A stretch of 64,000 nucleotides of DNA from Candidatus Obscuribacterales bacterium (GTDB lineage Bacteria; Cyanobacteriota; Vampirovibrionia; Obscuribacterales; Obscuribacteraceae), in contig JAIELX010000020.1 in assembly GCA_019752635.1 (NCBI GenBank), forward strand, positions 62,001 to 126,000. Direction: 5' to 3'. Each line of letters opens with the position of its first letter. Positions within the stretch are counted from its first letter, which is position 1. Under the pieces are notes generated by a model that saw only the letters and a program-made list of their open reading frames with translations, searched no databases and was not told where the DNA came from. Both the position numbers and the translations under genes were made by a program. Shown one piece after another: positions 54,594 to 63,999 of this stretch.

Positions 54594-56993
54594 GTGACTA
54601 CACCTTGCGAGGAATTGTTGGCTCGTATCAGCACCGTGCCCGGTGCGCGTTCCGCGGTTTTTCCCGCGGCGTTCGTTCCCATGCTGGCTGCACTTTCCGA
54701 GCAGCCCTTTACCAAGGCTGGTTGGATTTATGAGCCCAAGATGGACGGCATTCGAGGCATCACGCTCTTTCAGAATGGCAAAGTCAGAATTTTGTCTCGA
54801 CGAAACTTGGATCTGACATCACAGTATCCCGGGCTGGCTGCGGAGCTATCGCAGCTGTTATCGGTGGACGCTGTAATCGACGGGGAGATTATTGCGCTCA
54901 ACGAGCTTGGTTTGCCCTCGTTTCAGCATTTGCAGCAACGCATGAATTTGACAAAAGAAACCGATGTCTTGCGTGCTGAGCAGCTGGTACCGGCATACTA
55001 CTTTGTATTTGACGTTATGCAGGTCGGAAACACCGTGCTGACCGGTGTGAAATTGACAGACAGGAAAAAGATTCTCAGGGAAATTCTCGGGCAGTCCACC
55101 CGAGTGAAAATTCTGCAGCATTTTGAAGATGACGGCGTGCTTGCGTATCACGCTTGTGTCGAAAATGGTTTTGAAGGAATCGTAGCCAAAAGGCTCGATG
55201 CGGGTTACGAGCCGGGACGTCGTTCGCCCTCCTGGGTGAAGTTGAAGGCTCAGCAAACAGCGGAGTTTGTCCTGGGCGGGTTCACTCCCGGCGAAGGCTG
55301 GCGTGCTAACACGTTCGGGTCACTGTTAATGGGGTATTACGATGATGCCGGCAAGTTCATCTATGCGGGCAGTGTCGGCACCGGATTTGATGACAAGCTT
55401 TTGAATGAAACAATGAGGCGAATCGGTCCACTGAATACCGGCAAGTGCCCCTTTCTGAAGAAGCCGGTGGATAAGCGCGATGCAATGTGGCTGGAACCGC
55501 AAGTTGTCATAGAAGTGAAGTTCATGGACTGGACTCGTGATGGTCACCTTCGCACTCCGGTGTTCTTGAGGTTTCGCGATGACAAGCTACCGGAAGAGAT
55601 AAAGAAGGAAAAGCCGGTGCCGCTTGTTCCATCGCGAGGAAGCAACGATTCTAAACCGGGCCTGACTGCGGAGATGGATGCGGTGGTTCGGGCGCAGGCC
55701 GCCGCCGCGATTCGAGAAAAACGCAGTTCTAGCGGTGGCAGGAAAAAGCAGGAGCCCGGAGTTCCGCTGGAAGGGCTGGACCTGAGGGAGCGCGTCGGCG
55801 CCAAGTGCAGTCCTGATCCGCCTTCGGAATCCGAAACGCCGGTTTCGATTCCGGTTAGTGCGCCGGTATCAATGCCGCTCCCGCAAGCTGAGCCGATTGC
55901 ATTTCGCAAAAGGATACTCGTGCGTGAGGACGTCGATGCCGTGTTGTCGCAACTTACCGGCAAGGAAAAACAGTTTGAACTGTTGGTGCAGCGTGAGAAG
56001 GTTTCGCTTACCCATTTGGACAAAGTGTTATGGCCAAAAACCGATAAGCACGAAGCTATTACGAAAAGAGATTATCTTCGCGCCATCGCAGAGTTATCAC
56101 CGTTTCTGCTCGGTTACCTACATTCACGACCATTGACGCTGGTGCGCTCTCCTGATGGAGTCAGAGGTAAACGGTTCTATCAAAAACATTGGAATTGGGC
56201 ACCGCCTGAGTATATGGATATGGTGCGTCTGACAGATTCGGAGAAGGAAGACGGCATTCAGGAGTATTTGCTTTGCGATAATCTCGCTACACTTTTGTTT
56301 CTTGCACAAAACGGCGTTCTGGAGTTTCACACTTTTTCGTCGCTGCTGTCGCCTCTTACCGACGCGGACAACGAAGCTAAGAAGGAGCATGCCACTGCGC
56401 CGAACGGGACAGTTTCGGCGGAAGTTGAGTCATGGTTGGACTATCCGGACTTGCTTGTATTCGACCTGGACTTTCATACGCAAACCGAGAAGGTGAGGGC
56501 TCGCCCGCTCGATCGCGGTGCTTTTGATAAAACTCGCAGCGCTGCATTCATGTTGCGCGAAGTGTTCTTGTCGATGGGCCTTTCTCCGTTCGTTAAGACC
56601 TCCGGTAAGAATGGCGTGCACGTTGTCTTGCCGATTCAGCGCAACGTCGAATTTGAGGTCGTCAGGTTCGTCGCCGAAAGTGTTCGGCAGTTTATGGGAA
56701 AAGCGCATCGAGATCATATCGCGCTCGATACTGACTCCTCCAGAAAACTTGGACGTGTCTATTTGGACCACGGACCCAATGGTAGAGGGCGCACTGTAGT
56801 TGCGGCTTATTCTCCTCGTTTTGCACCCGAGGCCACAATCTCTTGTCCGTTAAGTTGGTCGGATTTGGAAACCGCCCGTCCTGAAGACTTTCACATTCTC
56901 AATATTGCCGATTGGCTTAGCACCAATGGTGATGGCTGGGCCTTGTTGAACGATCAACCGTACGATTTGCATACAGTGTTTCAAAAGAAGTAG
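54594..56993 (+). CDS. ligD: DNA ligase D, ligase-polymerase form without phosphoesterase domain
   Basis: The 799-aa protein has an ATP-dependent ligase domain at about 25-330, with the adenylated Lys49 in EPKMDGIRG, then FEGIVAKRLDAGYEPGRRS. A Pro/Ser-rich linker runs at about 340-440. An archaeo-eukaryotic-primase-type polymerase domain follows at about 490-795, with KVLWP, FYQKHWN, catalytic DLD near 624-626 (LLVFDLDFHT), and KTSGKNGVHVVLPI. No phosphoesterase (PE) domain is present and the order is ligase-polymerase, unlike the polymerase-PE-ligase order of the best-known mycobacterial enzyme. The start is the GTG at 54594. Its stop is 12 bp from that of the convergent Ser/Thr kinase gene. 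Confidence 0.96.
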   Translation: MTTPCEELLARISTVPGARSAVFPAAFVPMLAALSEQPFTKAGWIYEPKMDGIRGITLFQNGKVRILSRRNLDLTSQYPGLAAELSQLLSVDAVIDGEIIALNELGLPSFQHLQQRMNLTKETDVLRAEQLVPAYYFVFDVMQVGNTVLTGVKLTDRKKILREILGQSTRVKILQHFEDDGVLAYHACVENGFEGIVAKRLDAGYEPGRRSPSWVKLKAQQTAEFVLGGFTPGEGWRANTFGSLLMGYYDDAGKFIYAGSVGTGFDDKLLNETMRRIGPLNTGKCPFLKKPVDKRDAMWLEPQVVIEVKFMDWTRDGHLRTPVFLRFRDDKLPEEIKKEKPVPLVPSRGSNDSKPGLTAEMDAVVRAQAAAAIREKRSSSGGRKKQEPGVPLEGLDLRERVGAKCSPDPPSESETPVSIPVSAPVSMPLPQAEPIAFRKRILVREDVDAVLSQLTGKEKQFELLVQREKVSLTHLDKVLWPKTDKHEAITKRDYLRAIAELSPFLLGYLHSRPLTLVRSPDGVRGKRFYQKHWNWAPPEYMDMVRLTDSEKEDGIQEYLLCDNLATLLFLAQNGVLEFHTFSSLLSPLTDADNEAKKEHATAPNGTVSAEVESWLDYPDLLVFDLDFHTQTEKVRARPLDRGAFDKTRSAAFMLREVFLSMGLSPFVKTSGKNGVHVVLPIQRNVEFEVVRFVAESVRQFMGKAHRDHIALDTDSSRKLGRVYLDHGPNGRGRTVVAAYSPRFAPEATISCPLSWSDLETARPEDFHILNIADWLSTNGDGWALLNDQPYDLHTVFQKK

Positions 56994-57005
56994 ATTGCGC
57001 GAATG

Positions 57006-59882
57006 CTAGTTGCAAATGGTGGACAACTTCTTCCGGAACATCGCTGCATCCTCACGCAGACCGGCTCGATCAAATGCCTCTGCGGTGATGTTCAACAGCT
57101 CTATCTCGCTTACGACATCATGCGGAGAGTCAGTGAATTTGGTGCAGGCCTCCTCAAACAGTTCAGAGGCTTCTTTAAATCTGCCGTTTGAAAACAGGAG
57201 TTCTCCGAAACGTCTACGAAGCTTGTTGTTGCTTGTCGGGTCGTCTTTGCTTACCTCGTTGCCGACGTTGTAGAGTTTAGTTGCGAAGGTTCCCTTGCCG
57301 CAGCACAGGTCGTACCGAATGGCCTCTTCAATTGCAAAAACTGCTGCGTTGATTTGTGTTTTGTCCGACGCTGTTTTGTTTCGAATGTGGTTCAGCCAAT
57401 AAGTCCATTCTACTTCGGGGGCGTTTTCATTGTTGAAGCTGATGAGGGCGCAGGATAGAATCGCAGCCATATACTCATCGGGCGAAGATTTTTTTGTTGC
57501 CTCGTTTATCCATTGAACTAACGGGGCGTTCCTGACTCTGTCATGATTTCCACTGTACGACAGTGCGAGGCTCTGAAGCACTTCGGCCTGCTGCGCGACC
57601 ACGCTGGAAGCATTTGTTGCCTTCAAATGCGAACTTAGCCTCTCTGCTGTGGATTGTGCTTCTTTGAATTCTCGGTTCAGCAGCAATGCTTTCGCTAAAT
57701 TGAGCAACGTTTCCGGGTCATTGTCCAGTAAACCTTCGTTGCCGCTTTTCGCCATGATGATTGCGTGCTTCAGTACTGTGCCTGCCAATTCTGTCTGCCT
57801 TTGTTCCGATAGAAGAGTGCTGGTTTGCAACATTTGCGCAATGCACGCGGATCTGTTCGACGGAGCCTTCGGAATGCAGTTGGCGAATGCTTTGGCGATG
57901 GCTTTATTTAGGTCGATGCGGGCTTCTTTGAATCGAGCTAATTTCACCAGTGCGATTACCGGCTGCCACTGTTCTGATTCCACTACATTTTTTGCCATCG
58001 AAAGATTTTGCTGATAGGCTTGCTCCGCTTGTCGCCATTGTCTCAACCCTTCAAAGCAGTTTCCCATGGCAAGGGATGGATACGGATGAGTTGCCTGGTG
58101 GACCTCTCGCGCTAAATCGAGGGGCGCGATCGCCCTGGAATACAAACCTGACAGCTGATAAAAGTTGCCGAGTAGTCCATTTATTTCGGCTAGATCCCTT
58201 TTTGCGGTCCTTGGTGCCGTAAACTGCAGCGTTTTGTCCACTATGTCGATGGCTTGAGCTTTCCGACCCTCTCCTATAGCGGCGCGAGCACGCAGTAGAT
58301 TCGCTTCGATGTATTCGACATTTCGATCGCTCTCGTCCTGTAAGGTCTCCGCCATTTCGTTGCTGAATTTAGCGGCGGACTTCCAGTCGCACTGTCGTAA
58401 TGCAGTCTCCGCCAGCTCTTTAAGCAAATCGCCGCGTGCGCCGGGTGATAACGAGTCTTGGTAGTCCTTCAGCGCTAGCTCAAGCTGCTTGCGCGCGGTG
58501 GCAAAATCGTTCAGCGCTCTCAGCGCCGTCGACCAGTTGCGATAGGCCAATACTACTTCGCGTTCGGTCCGTTCCTTCCTGATTCTTGGCATGTCGTCCG
58601 CGTAAAGACTGGCCGCTGTTCGGAATTGGGTCCGTACCTCTTGTCGCGCGTCGCTTGCGTCTGCCAGATCCTGCGCCAGATAGTAGTTAGCATCCGCCCT
58701 GTATTTACTGTTTCCGTTTTTTGAGAGCCAGTTCCTGTACCAATTTACGCGTTCGGGGGCGTAAGTATGAGTGCTCCAGAAATGATTGCGATCCGGCAGC
58801 GTAGAAGGCGTCAGTTGACTGCTGTTTCGAATTCGCGCAGGGAGTTTGTATTCTTGTTCGGTGGTGTTAGCTCGATGCTTCAAAAGTAAGAGGCCACCGC
58901 TCAGTGCTAAGAGTGACGACAGACTGCAGAGAACAACTTTCTTGCTTGCTGCTGTTTTTTGCTGCGCGGAATGTCCTCGGAGCATTCGCAGTGTGTCCCA
59001 GTCGATCAATGCAAGTGCTTTGCTCAGTGCGACTATGTCAGGGAATCGCTCGTCGGGTTCCTTCTTTAGACATTGCAGTACGATTGCGCGCAGACTCGCC
59101 GGGCAGGCATGTTTTGTCGGCAATTCCGAAACCGGTGTCGCGATGTGCGCTGACAAAACTGTGTAGTAGTTGTCGTCCTTGAAAGGCGGTTGACCGCAGA
59201 GCATTTCATATAAAATGCATCCAAGCGAATAGATATCCGACCTTGCATCAATTGACGATAAGCCCATGCATTGTTCAGGACTCATGTAACAGGGGCTGCC
59301 AATAAGGGTTTCCGTGAGCGTGTGTTGCTCTTTCCCTCTGAGTCTGTCTCCACTTACTCGGGCGATTCCAAAATCGATTATCTTCGCTGTCTCTTTGTCT
59401 GCGTTTGTTCCGATAATAATGTTGGAAGGTTTGAGATCGCGATGAATGACCCCTTCTGCGTGAGCGGCCTCGAGGCCTGCGCAGATCTGTTCGGCGATTG
59501 CCACTGCGCGTGAAGGCACGAGGCTTTGCTCCGCCTGAAGCACTTGTTCCAGGGTTTGTCCTTCTGCATACTCCAAAGCCATGTAATGAACGCCGTCTTC
59601 AGTCTCTCCGAATGCCTGCAGTCTTACGATGTTTGCCTGATTGAGTGCGCTAAGTACCCTTGCTTCACGCATGAATCGAGCCGAATGCTGAGGCGAAGCG
59701 ACGGACGGGGGCATAAGTTTAAGCGCGACAATGATATCGAGCTGCGTATGGAGCGCTTTATAGACAACCGCCATACCGCCTGCGCCCAGTTTCGCTTCAA
59801 GGCGGAATTTTCCGTTCCAGACAGTGCCCGGTTCCAGGTCGTCAATGGAATTCGCTTTCCTGGTTGAGTCCGTCTCTGTCAA
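57006..59882 (-). CDS. Membrane Ser/Thr protein kinase with TPR sensor tail
   Basis: The 958-aa protein has a Hanks-type kinase domain at about 25-290. The glycine loop is LGAGGMAVVYKA, Lys55 is in VALKLM, the catalytic HRDLKPSN starts at 147, DFG is at 170-172, and SPEQ replaces APE. A membrane helix follows at about 316-335. The extracytoplasmic part (about 340-950) is a long run of TPR-like units. The kinase is therefore cytosolic with an external helical sensor. The start is a TTG at 59882. The OmpR-type regulator gene ends 33 bp upstream on the same strand, so the two may be co-transcribed and the kinase could act on that pathway. Confidence 0.95.
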   Translation of the reverse strand: MTETDSTRKANSIDDLEPGTVWNGKFRLEAKLGAGGMAVVYKALHTQLDIIVALKLMPPSVASPQHSARFMREARVLSALNQANIVRLQAFGETEDGVHYMALEYAEGQTLEQVLQAEQSLVPSRAVAIAEQICAGLEAAHAEGVIHRDLKPSNIIIGTNADKETAKIIDFGIARVSGDRLRGKEQHTLTETLIGSPCYMSPEQCMGLSSIDARSDIYSLGCILYEMLCGQPPFKDDNYYTVLSAHIATPVSELPTKHACPASLRAIVLQCLKKEPDERFPDIVALSKALALIDWDTLRMLRGHSAQQKTAASKKVVLCSLSSLLALSGGLLLLKHRANTTEQEYKLPARIRNSSQLTPSTLPDRNHFWSTHTYAPERVNWYRNWLSKNGNSKYRADANYYLAQDLADASDARQEVRTQFRTAASLYADDMPRIRKERTEREVVLAYRNWSTALRALNDFATARKQLELALKDYQDSLSPGARGDLLKELAETALRQCDWKSAAKFSNEMAETLQDESDRNVEYIEANLLRARAAIGEGRKAQAIDIVDKTLQFTAPRTAKRDLAEINGLLGNFYQLSGLYSRAIAPLDLAREVHQATHPYPSLAMGNCFEGLRQWRQAEQAYQQNLSMAKNVVESEQWQPVIALVKLARFKEARIDLNKAIAKAFANCIPKAPSNRSACIAQMLQTSTLLSEQRQTELAGTVLKHAIIMAKSGNEGLLDNDPETLLNLAKALLLNREFKEAQSTAERLSSHLKATNASSVVAQQAEVLQSLALSYSGNHDRVRNAPLVQWINEATKKSSPDEYMAAILSCALISFNNENAPEVEWTYWLNHIRNKTASDKTQINAAVFAIEEAIRYDLCCGKGTFATKLYNVGNEVSKDDPTSNNKLRRRFGELLFSNGRFKEASELFEEACTKFTDSPHDVVSEIELLNITAEAFDRAGLREDAAMFRKKLSTICN

Positions 59883-59915
59883 TGCAGCTGTTTCCGGGGA
59901 AGTACGTGATTGCCG

Positions 59916-60599
59916 CTAGTTCAAATAGTCGTCCGCAATTTTGTAGCCCTGACCCTTTGACGAGGCTATGAGAGATGGCTTTCCCTCCTGATCTACTTTC
60001 TTGCGAATACGATTGATGCAGACTCGCAGTGCCTCATTTCCGACTTCCGTGTCGGATTCCCATACGTGCAGTATTAAGCGATCCGACGATACGTATGCTT
60101 GCGAGTTGCGAAGCAGGAATTCCACCACTGCGAACTCCCTGGCCATCAGCTGGACGGGGCGCCCCTCAATCACGACGCTCTGTCGACCGTAGTCCAGCGA
60201 CAATTTCCCTTTCTCCAGTGCGGTTGTGTTAAACGCGCTAGACCGCCTTAGCAAAGCGCGGACACGTGCACCAAGTTCTCTGATCTCAAATGGCTTTGGC
60301 AGGTAATCATCGGCGCCTTTATCCAACCCGGTTTCTTTGTCTTCAATGCGCGCTTTCTGGGTCAGCATCAGTATCGGCGTCTTGCCACCATACTGACGAT
60401 ATTCGTGGCAGATGTCCGGTCCCTGCATACCCGGTAGCTGCCAGTCGATCAGTGCCAGGTCGAACCCGGAGAACTTTAGCAAATCAAGTCCGTCGGAACC
60501 GTTATGCACTACTTCGACGCGGTGACCTTCCGATTGTAGAAACTCGTTCAAAGCTGCTGCCAACGAAAGATCGTCTTCAATAACCAAAACTTTTGCCAC
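59916..60599 (-). CDS. OmpR/PhoB-family response regulator of the signalling island
   Basis: The GTG at 60599 gives MAKVLVIEDD as the first residues, the natural start of a receiver, with AGGTGA upstream; the longer frame from 60803 adds non-conserved residues. The receiver has Glu8-Asp9-Asp10, phospho-acceptor Asp52 (ALIDWQLPG), Thr near 80 (LMLTQK) and the Lys of YLPKPFEIRE. The winged helix has LMAREFAVVEFLLRNSQ, CINRIRKKVDQEG and KGQGYKIADDYLN. It is divergent from a histidine kinase (60789), its likely partner, and directly precedes the Ser/Thr kinase. Confidence 0.95.
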   Translation of the reverse strand: MAKVLVIEDDLSLAAALNEFLQSEGHRVEVVHNGSDGLDLLKFSGFDLALIDWQLPGMQGPDICHEYRQYGGKTPILMLTQKARIEDKETGLDKGADDYLPKPFEIRELGARVRALLRRSSAFNTTALEKGKLSLDYGRQSVVIEGRPVQLMAREFAVVEFLLRNSQAYVSSDRLILHVWESDTEVGNEALRVCINRIRKKVDQEGKPSLIASSKGQGYKIADDYLN

Positions 60600-60720
60600 C
60601 GGGCAATCACCTGCACAGGACGCGACGTACCTGCTATACCACGGTGAGACTGCGGCGAAACCGCGCCGCGGTAGCGCCGGTAGCCTTGAGAGACTGCCCT
60701 CGCGCAAGTGGTTGCCGCGA

Positions 60721-60751
60721 TTGTGCTGCGCCGCGTTTGCGGCGAGCACAA
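60721..60751. promoter_or_regulatory. Large stem-loop in the regulator/kinase divergent region
   Basis: TTGTGCT (60721-60727) pairs with AGCACAA (60745-60751), and CGCCGC (60729-60734) with GCGGCG (60739-60744), around a GTTT loop: 13 bp with one bulge. There is no T run after it on either strand. It lies about 38 nt before the kinase GTG and may be a 5' leader structure or operator. Confidence 0.5.
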
Positions 60752-60788
60752 AAGGTGTTAAACTGCGAAAACAAAGGAGATTCGGGTT

Positions 60789-62288
60789 GTGAAGCTTTGG
60801 CAACAGGGGCTAATCTTGTTAGGCGTACCGTTGCTGTGCCAGATATTTTTCGCTATTGTCCTGGTTGACAACCTTCGTCGAATCGACACTGCAGCGTCTC
60901 GTGAAGCAGCGGCAAAACAAGTTTTGACTTCGTGTCAGGAAGTGCGCATCGCCGTGTTCAAAACCGTGACATTCGAGGCTGCGCGTCGATTTCTTCCCGT
61001 ATCTGAAGGAATATCCGCCAGCCAGGACTTAGCGAGGATCTTGCCGCAACAAATTGCTCTACTGCAAAGGCTCAGCGAAACCGACCCTGTTTCTAGAAAA
61101 ATGTTCGATGCGTACATTGCCGACATCAAGCGTTTCCTGCAGGTTGTTTCCTACGCGGAGATTCAATTGTCGTCGACTCAACCTTCCAAAGTCGCCATGA
61201 CGCGCTTTGTCAATGAGCATGAGTACATGGAGGAAATTCTGATTTCGCTGTCGCAGATACTTCGGCATGAACGGCAGATCACCGACAGGTTCTCGCCTGT
61301 GGCCAGTGAATTTCAACCAACTTCCGTACGCAATCGGCAACAGCTCCTGGTGGTGATCTTCGCCGGTATCGCCGGCAACGTATTAGTGGTGCTTTCTCTG
61401 GCTATAGCATTCGGGCGGAGAACTCTGGCGCGAATGAACGTTTTGATGACGAACATGCAGCTGTTTTCTGAGAGAAAAATGCAGCTTCAAAGTCTGGAAG
61501 GAAAAGATGAACTGGCTGAACTGGATCGCAGCTTTCGTTCGATGGCCGAGGCGAGAACTCGCGCGGAGGAAATGAGGCGAACCCTTATGGAAATGGTTAG
61601 TCACGACTTGCGTTCACCGCTATCGTCGTGCAGTTTGACAATGTCCATGCTCGTGCAGTCGGTAGCTGAAAAAATTCAGAGCGATGATTTGAAAAAACTT
61701 CGCCGAGTAAATTCCGAAATGAAGAGACTGGTGCGCATGTCGGACAGCCTTCTTGCCGTGGAAAAGTTGGAAGCAGGTAAGCTAGACCTGGACAAGAAAG
61801 ACACGTTCATTGAGGATTTGCTCGACGCAGCGTTAGATGCGGTGCGCGGGGCAGCCGAGGTAAGAGGGATCAAGTTTCAAGTTGATGATCCCGGTGAGTC
61901 GCAAGTTTACTGTGACAAAGACCGTATTATTCAGGTTCTGGTGAATCTTCTGTCTAATTCAGTAAAGTTTGCACCAGCTGACAGCGTCATTAAAGTAGGC
62001 ATCGAAGTTACGCCGCAGAGTGTACTGTTTGATGTTATTGACTCTGGACCTGGAATCGCGGCGCAGCAACAAGCCGATTTGTTTCAGCGATTTTCCCAAT
62101 TGGAACAAGCCAGCGATCAGAAAGTCCAGGGGAGCGGGCTAGGTCTATATATTTGCAAAATGTTGGTCGAAGCGCACCATGGCTCAGTTAGCGTGCATAG
62201 TCCGGTTGTCCGACCTGCTTCTTCCTGCGATGTCACGCCCTCTCCCGGCACTTGTTTTCGGGTGGAACTTCCGGTGAAGGAAGAATGA
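60789..62288 (+). CDS. Membrane-bound sensor histidine kinase
   Basis: The 499-aa kinase has a first membrane helix at about 6-28, an extracytoplasmic helical region of about 145 residues and a second helix near 182-205 (LVVIFAGIAGNVLVVLSLAI). A HAMP-like linker leads to the HisKA domain with His272 in MVSHDLRSPLSSC. The ATPase domain has NLLSNSVKFAPADS, DSGPGIA and GSGLGLYICK. Unlike the kinase at 39655 it has no PAS domain, but the N-terminal layout is the same. The GTG has AAAGGAG 7 nt upstream. Its stop overlaps the ATG of the TPR gene (ATGA), so translation is coupled. Confidence 0.95.
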   Translation: MKLWQQGLILLGVPLLCQIFFAIVLVDNLRRIDTAASREAAAKQVLTSCQEVRIAVFKTVTFEAARRFLPVSEGISASQDLARILPQQIALLQRLSETDPVSRKMFDAYIADIKRFLQVVSYAEIQLSSTQPSKVAMTRFVNEHEYMEEILISLSQILRHERQITDRFSPVASEFQPTSVRNRQQLLVVIFAGIAGNVLVVLSLAIAFGRRTLARMNVLMTNMQLFSERKMQLQSLEGKDELAELDRSFRSMAEARTRAEEMRRTLMEMVSHDLRSPLSSCSLTMSMLVQSVAEKIQSDDLKKLRRVNSEMKRLVRMSDSLLAVEKLEAGKLDLDKKDTFIEDLLDAALDAVRGAAEVRGIKFQVDDPGESQVYCDKDRIIQVLVNLLSNSVKFAPADSVIKVGIEVTPQSVLFDVIDSGPGIAAQQQADLFQRFSQLEQASDQKVQGSGLGLYICKMLVEAHHGSVSVHSPVVRPASSCDVTPSPGTCFRVELPVKEE

Positions 62289-63610
62289 TGTCGTCACGGC
62301 CCGGAATTCTTGCGTGCACCGTTGCGACGGTTGCTACCCTGACCGTACCCGGTGTGACCGCGGCGGGGATGAGCTGGCGGACGAAGAGTGTTGAAGGGTT
62401 TCAACGCAGGCAAGAGCAAGACTTTGTTGGTGCTGTCGACTCCTATAGGGAAGCGTTGGCCTTAATGCCGATCTCGGCTCAGTCCGATGAACGTATGGAT
62501 ATTGAATTGGCCGTTGCTATGTCGCTGATTGACTGCGGTAAGTATAGCGATGCCGAAAGGCTATTACTATCAATTGGACGCCGCTACAAAGACAACGTTT
62601 CATCCAAAACGCTAGTTGCTGTTCGCTACTTCAGGCGCTATCGCGATTTGTACCAACGCACGGGCCGATTGGCGTCTGCGGCAAAGTGCCAACGTCGGAT
62701 AGTGGAACTGCTCACGGGGTTGTTTGGCGCCAGTAGCGCGAACACTATGGAAGAACTCTGTCGCGAGATCGAATTGTTGCGTCTTGCAGGTTTGTGGACC
62801 GAAGCCATTCAGACCGCCAGAGTTTTGGAGCAGGGGCTAGGCTTTTCTTTGCGCAACGATGCACGGAGGCATTACGAAGAGGTCCTTACGTGGTTGTTTG
62901 GGTTTTGTTCTAAGCAAATTATCGAACTGATTGAAAGAGACCGAATCGCTGACGCGAAAATCTTGATTGAAGAATTGGGGCAGTTTCGGACCAACCCGCA
63001 CGATCGATTGAACGGCATGCTCACGCTATCGATTGGTAGCGGTTCTTCCAAAGCGGCAAAAGAGATCGCCCTGACCATTGGTAGAGCAGTGATCGCCACA
63101 GCAAGACAGATCCCCGACCGGGAACTAACTGAGAAGGAGCGTTACCAGTTTTCCGCCGCCTTGTTCCATGGCGGGCTGGACGAACTGTATCACAGCAGAT
63201 ACGACGCTTCCGTGCGGATGCTGAAGCGAGCGGTTGCGATTCTCGATGATGCAAGACCGCCAATTAATAAAACCACTGACCTGTTCTATGTGCAGTGTTT
63301 CTCTACCTGCGCCAGAGCGGTAGCTTTAAGCGGTAACGCTGCCGAGGCCGAGAAGATGCTGTCTACGCTGAATCCGAAATTTAGCGCGTTTCCGACTGTG
63401 GATTGCATGTACGGCGTATTTCAGGCACGACAGGCGTTGGCGGCGTTGTATCTTAGGCAGGGCGACTGCAAAGCGATGAATGCGCAATACTCTGGAATCC
63501 TGTCTATTGTGCAAGCCATGCCGCATTGCCCGGATCAGAAGCGGGAATACAAACAGTGGAAATCACAAAAAGACTACTATGAAGAACAATGTTCTCGGTT
63601 GAGGCAATGA
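62285..63610 (+). CDS. Secreted TPR protein coupled to the sensor kinase
   Basis: The ATG at 62285 overlaps the kinase stop codon (ATGA) and has GAAGGAAG upstream; a longer frame from 62252 is less likely. A signal peptide (SSRPGILACTVATVATLTVPG) is followed by about 410 residues of TPR-like helices (EGFQRRQEQDFVGAVDSYRE, MSLIDCGKYSDAERLLLSIG, LAALYLRQGDCKAMNAQYSG). It is probably periplasmic. Its position next to a kinase with an external sensor domain parallels the TPR gene at 41486, so it may be a ligand-binding partner of the kinase. Two strong terminators follow the gene. Confidence 0.85.
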   Translation: MMSSRPGILACTVATVATLTVPGVTAAGMSWRTKSVEGFQRRQEQDFVGAVDSYREALALMPISAQSDERMDIELAVAMSLIDCGKYSDAERLLLSIGRRYKDNVSSKTLVAVRYFRRYRDLYQRTGRLASAAKCQRRIVELLTGLFGASSANTMEELCREIELLRLAGLWTEAIQTARVLEQGLGFSLRNDARRHYEEVLTWLFGFCSKQIIELIERDRIADAKILIEELGQFRTNPHDRLNGMLTLSIGSGSSKAAKEIALTIGRAVIATARQIPDRELTEKERYQFSAALFHGGLDELYHSRYDASVRMLKRAVAILDDARPPINKTTDLFYVQCFSTCARAVALSGNAAEAEKMLSTLNPKFSAFPTVDCMYGVFQARQALAALYLRQGDCKAMNAQYSGILSIVQAMPHCPDQKREYKQWKSQKDYYEEQCSRLRQ

Positions 63611-63737
63611 GTAAGGCCTGATGTAACCCGGCCGTAACGCAGCCGGATCTATTATCTTTCCATCGAGAGCGCCCACCCCGCTCACAGAAAGAGTTTTCGT
63701 AGGTCCTCTTCCTTCCCCAATGGACCTTAACCGTGCC

Positions 63738-63772
63738 AGGCGTCGCCATCTCTCCATGGCGACGCCTTTTTC
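63738..63772 (+). terminator. Rho-independent terminator after the TPR gene
   Basis: A perfect 12-bp stem, AGGCGTCGCCAT and ATGGCGACGCCT, with a 6-nt loop, is followed by five T. Confidence 0.92.
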
Positions 63773-63780
63773 TCAGCAAA

Positions 63781-63814
63781 CAGAAACCCCCGGTCGAACA
63801 ACCGGGGGTTTCTG
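63781..63814. terminator. Second, bidirectional terminator hairpin
   Basis: A perfect 14-bp stem, CAGAAACCCCCGGT and ACCGGGGGTTTCTG, flanks CGAACA. T or A runs lie within the arm ends on both strands. It probably ends the leftward gene whose tail is at 63904. Confidence 0.8.
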
Positions 63815-63903
63815 CGACACACAACAAGGAGAAAGAACATCAAAACTTGGTATCTCTTTTATGCCACTTGCCAACAGTTCCTAAACGTCTTCCAAAAAAC
63901 TTT

Positions 63904-63999
63904 CTAACTATTTTTTAGTTCGTCCTCCAGCTGAACCCAGAGGTACTGGCACATGGCAGTGGCAACAAGGTTTCCTTTCTCGACGTCCTTACCGGCAGC
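63904..63999 (-). CDS. C-terminal end of an unidentified leftward gene (partial)
   Basis: The last 31 codons before a TAG at 63904-63906 read as a well-formed protein end (DVEKGNLVATAMCQYLWVQ, then LEDELKNS). The gene continues beyond the right edge. I cannot name the family from this fragment. The hairpin at 63781-63814 lies downstream of its stop. Confidence 0.55.
   Translation of the reverse strand, partial: AAGKDVEKGNLVATAMCQYLWVQLEDELKNS

Noticed and set aside
60600..60803. N-terminal extension of the OmpR-type regulator
   Set aside because: The extra 68 residues are not receiver-like and would overlap the kinase promoter and stem-loop; the GTG at 60599 gives a normal start.
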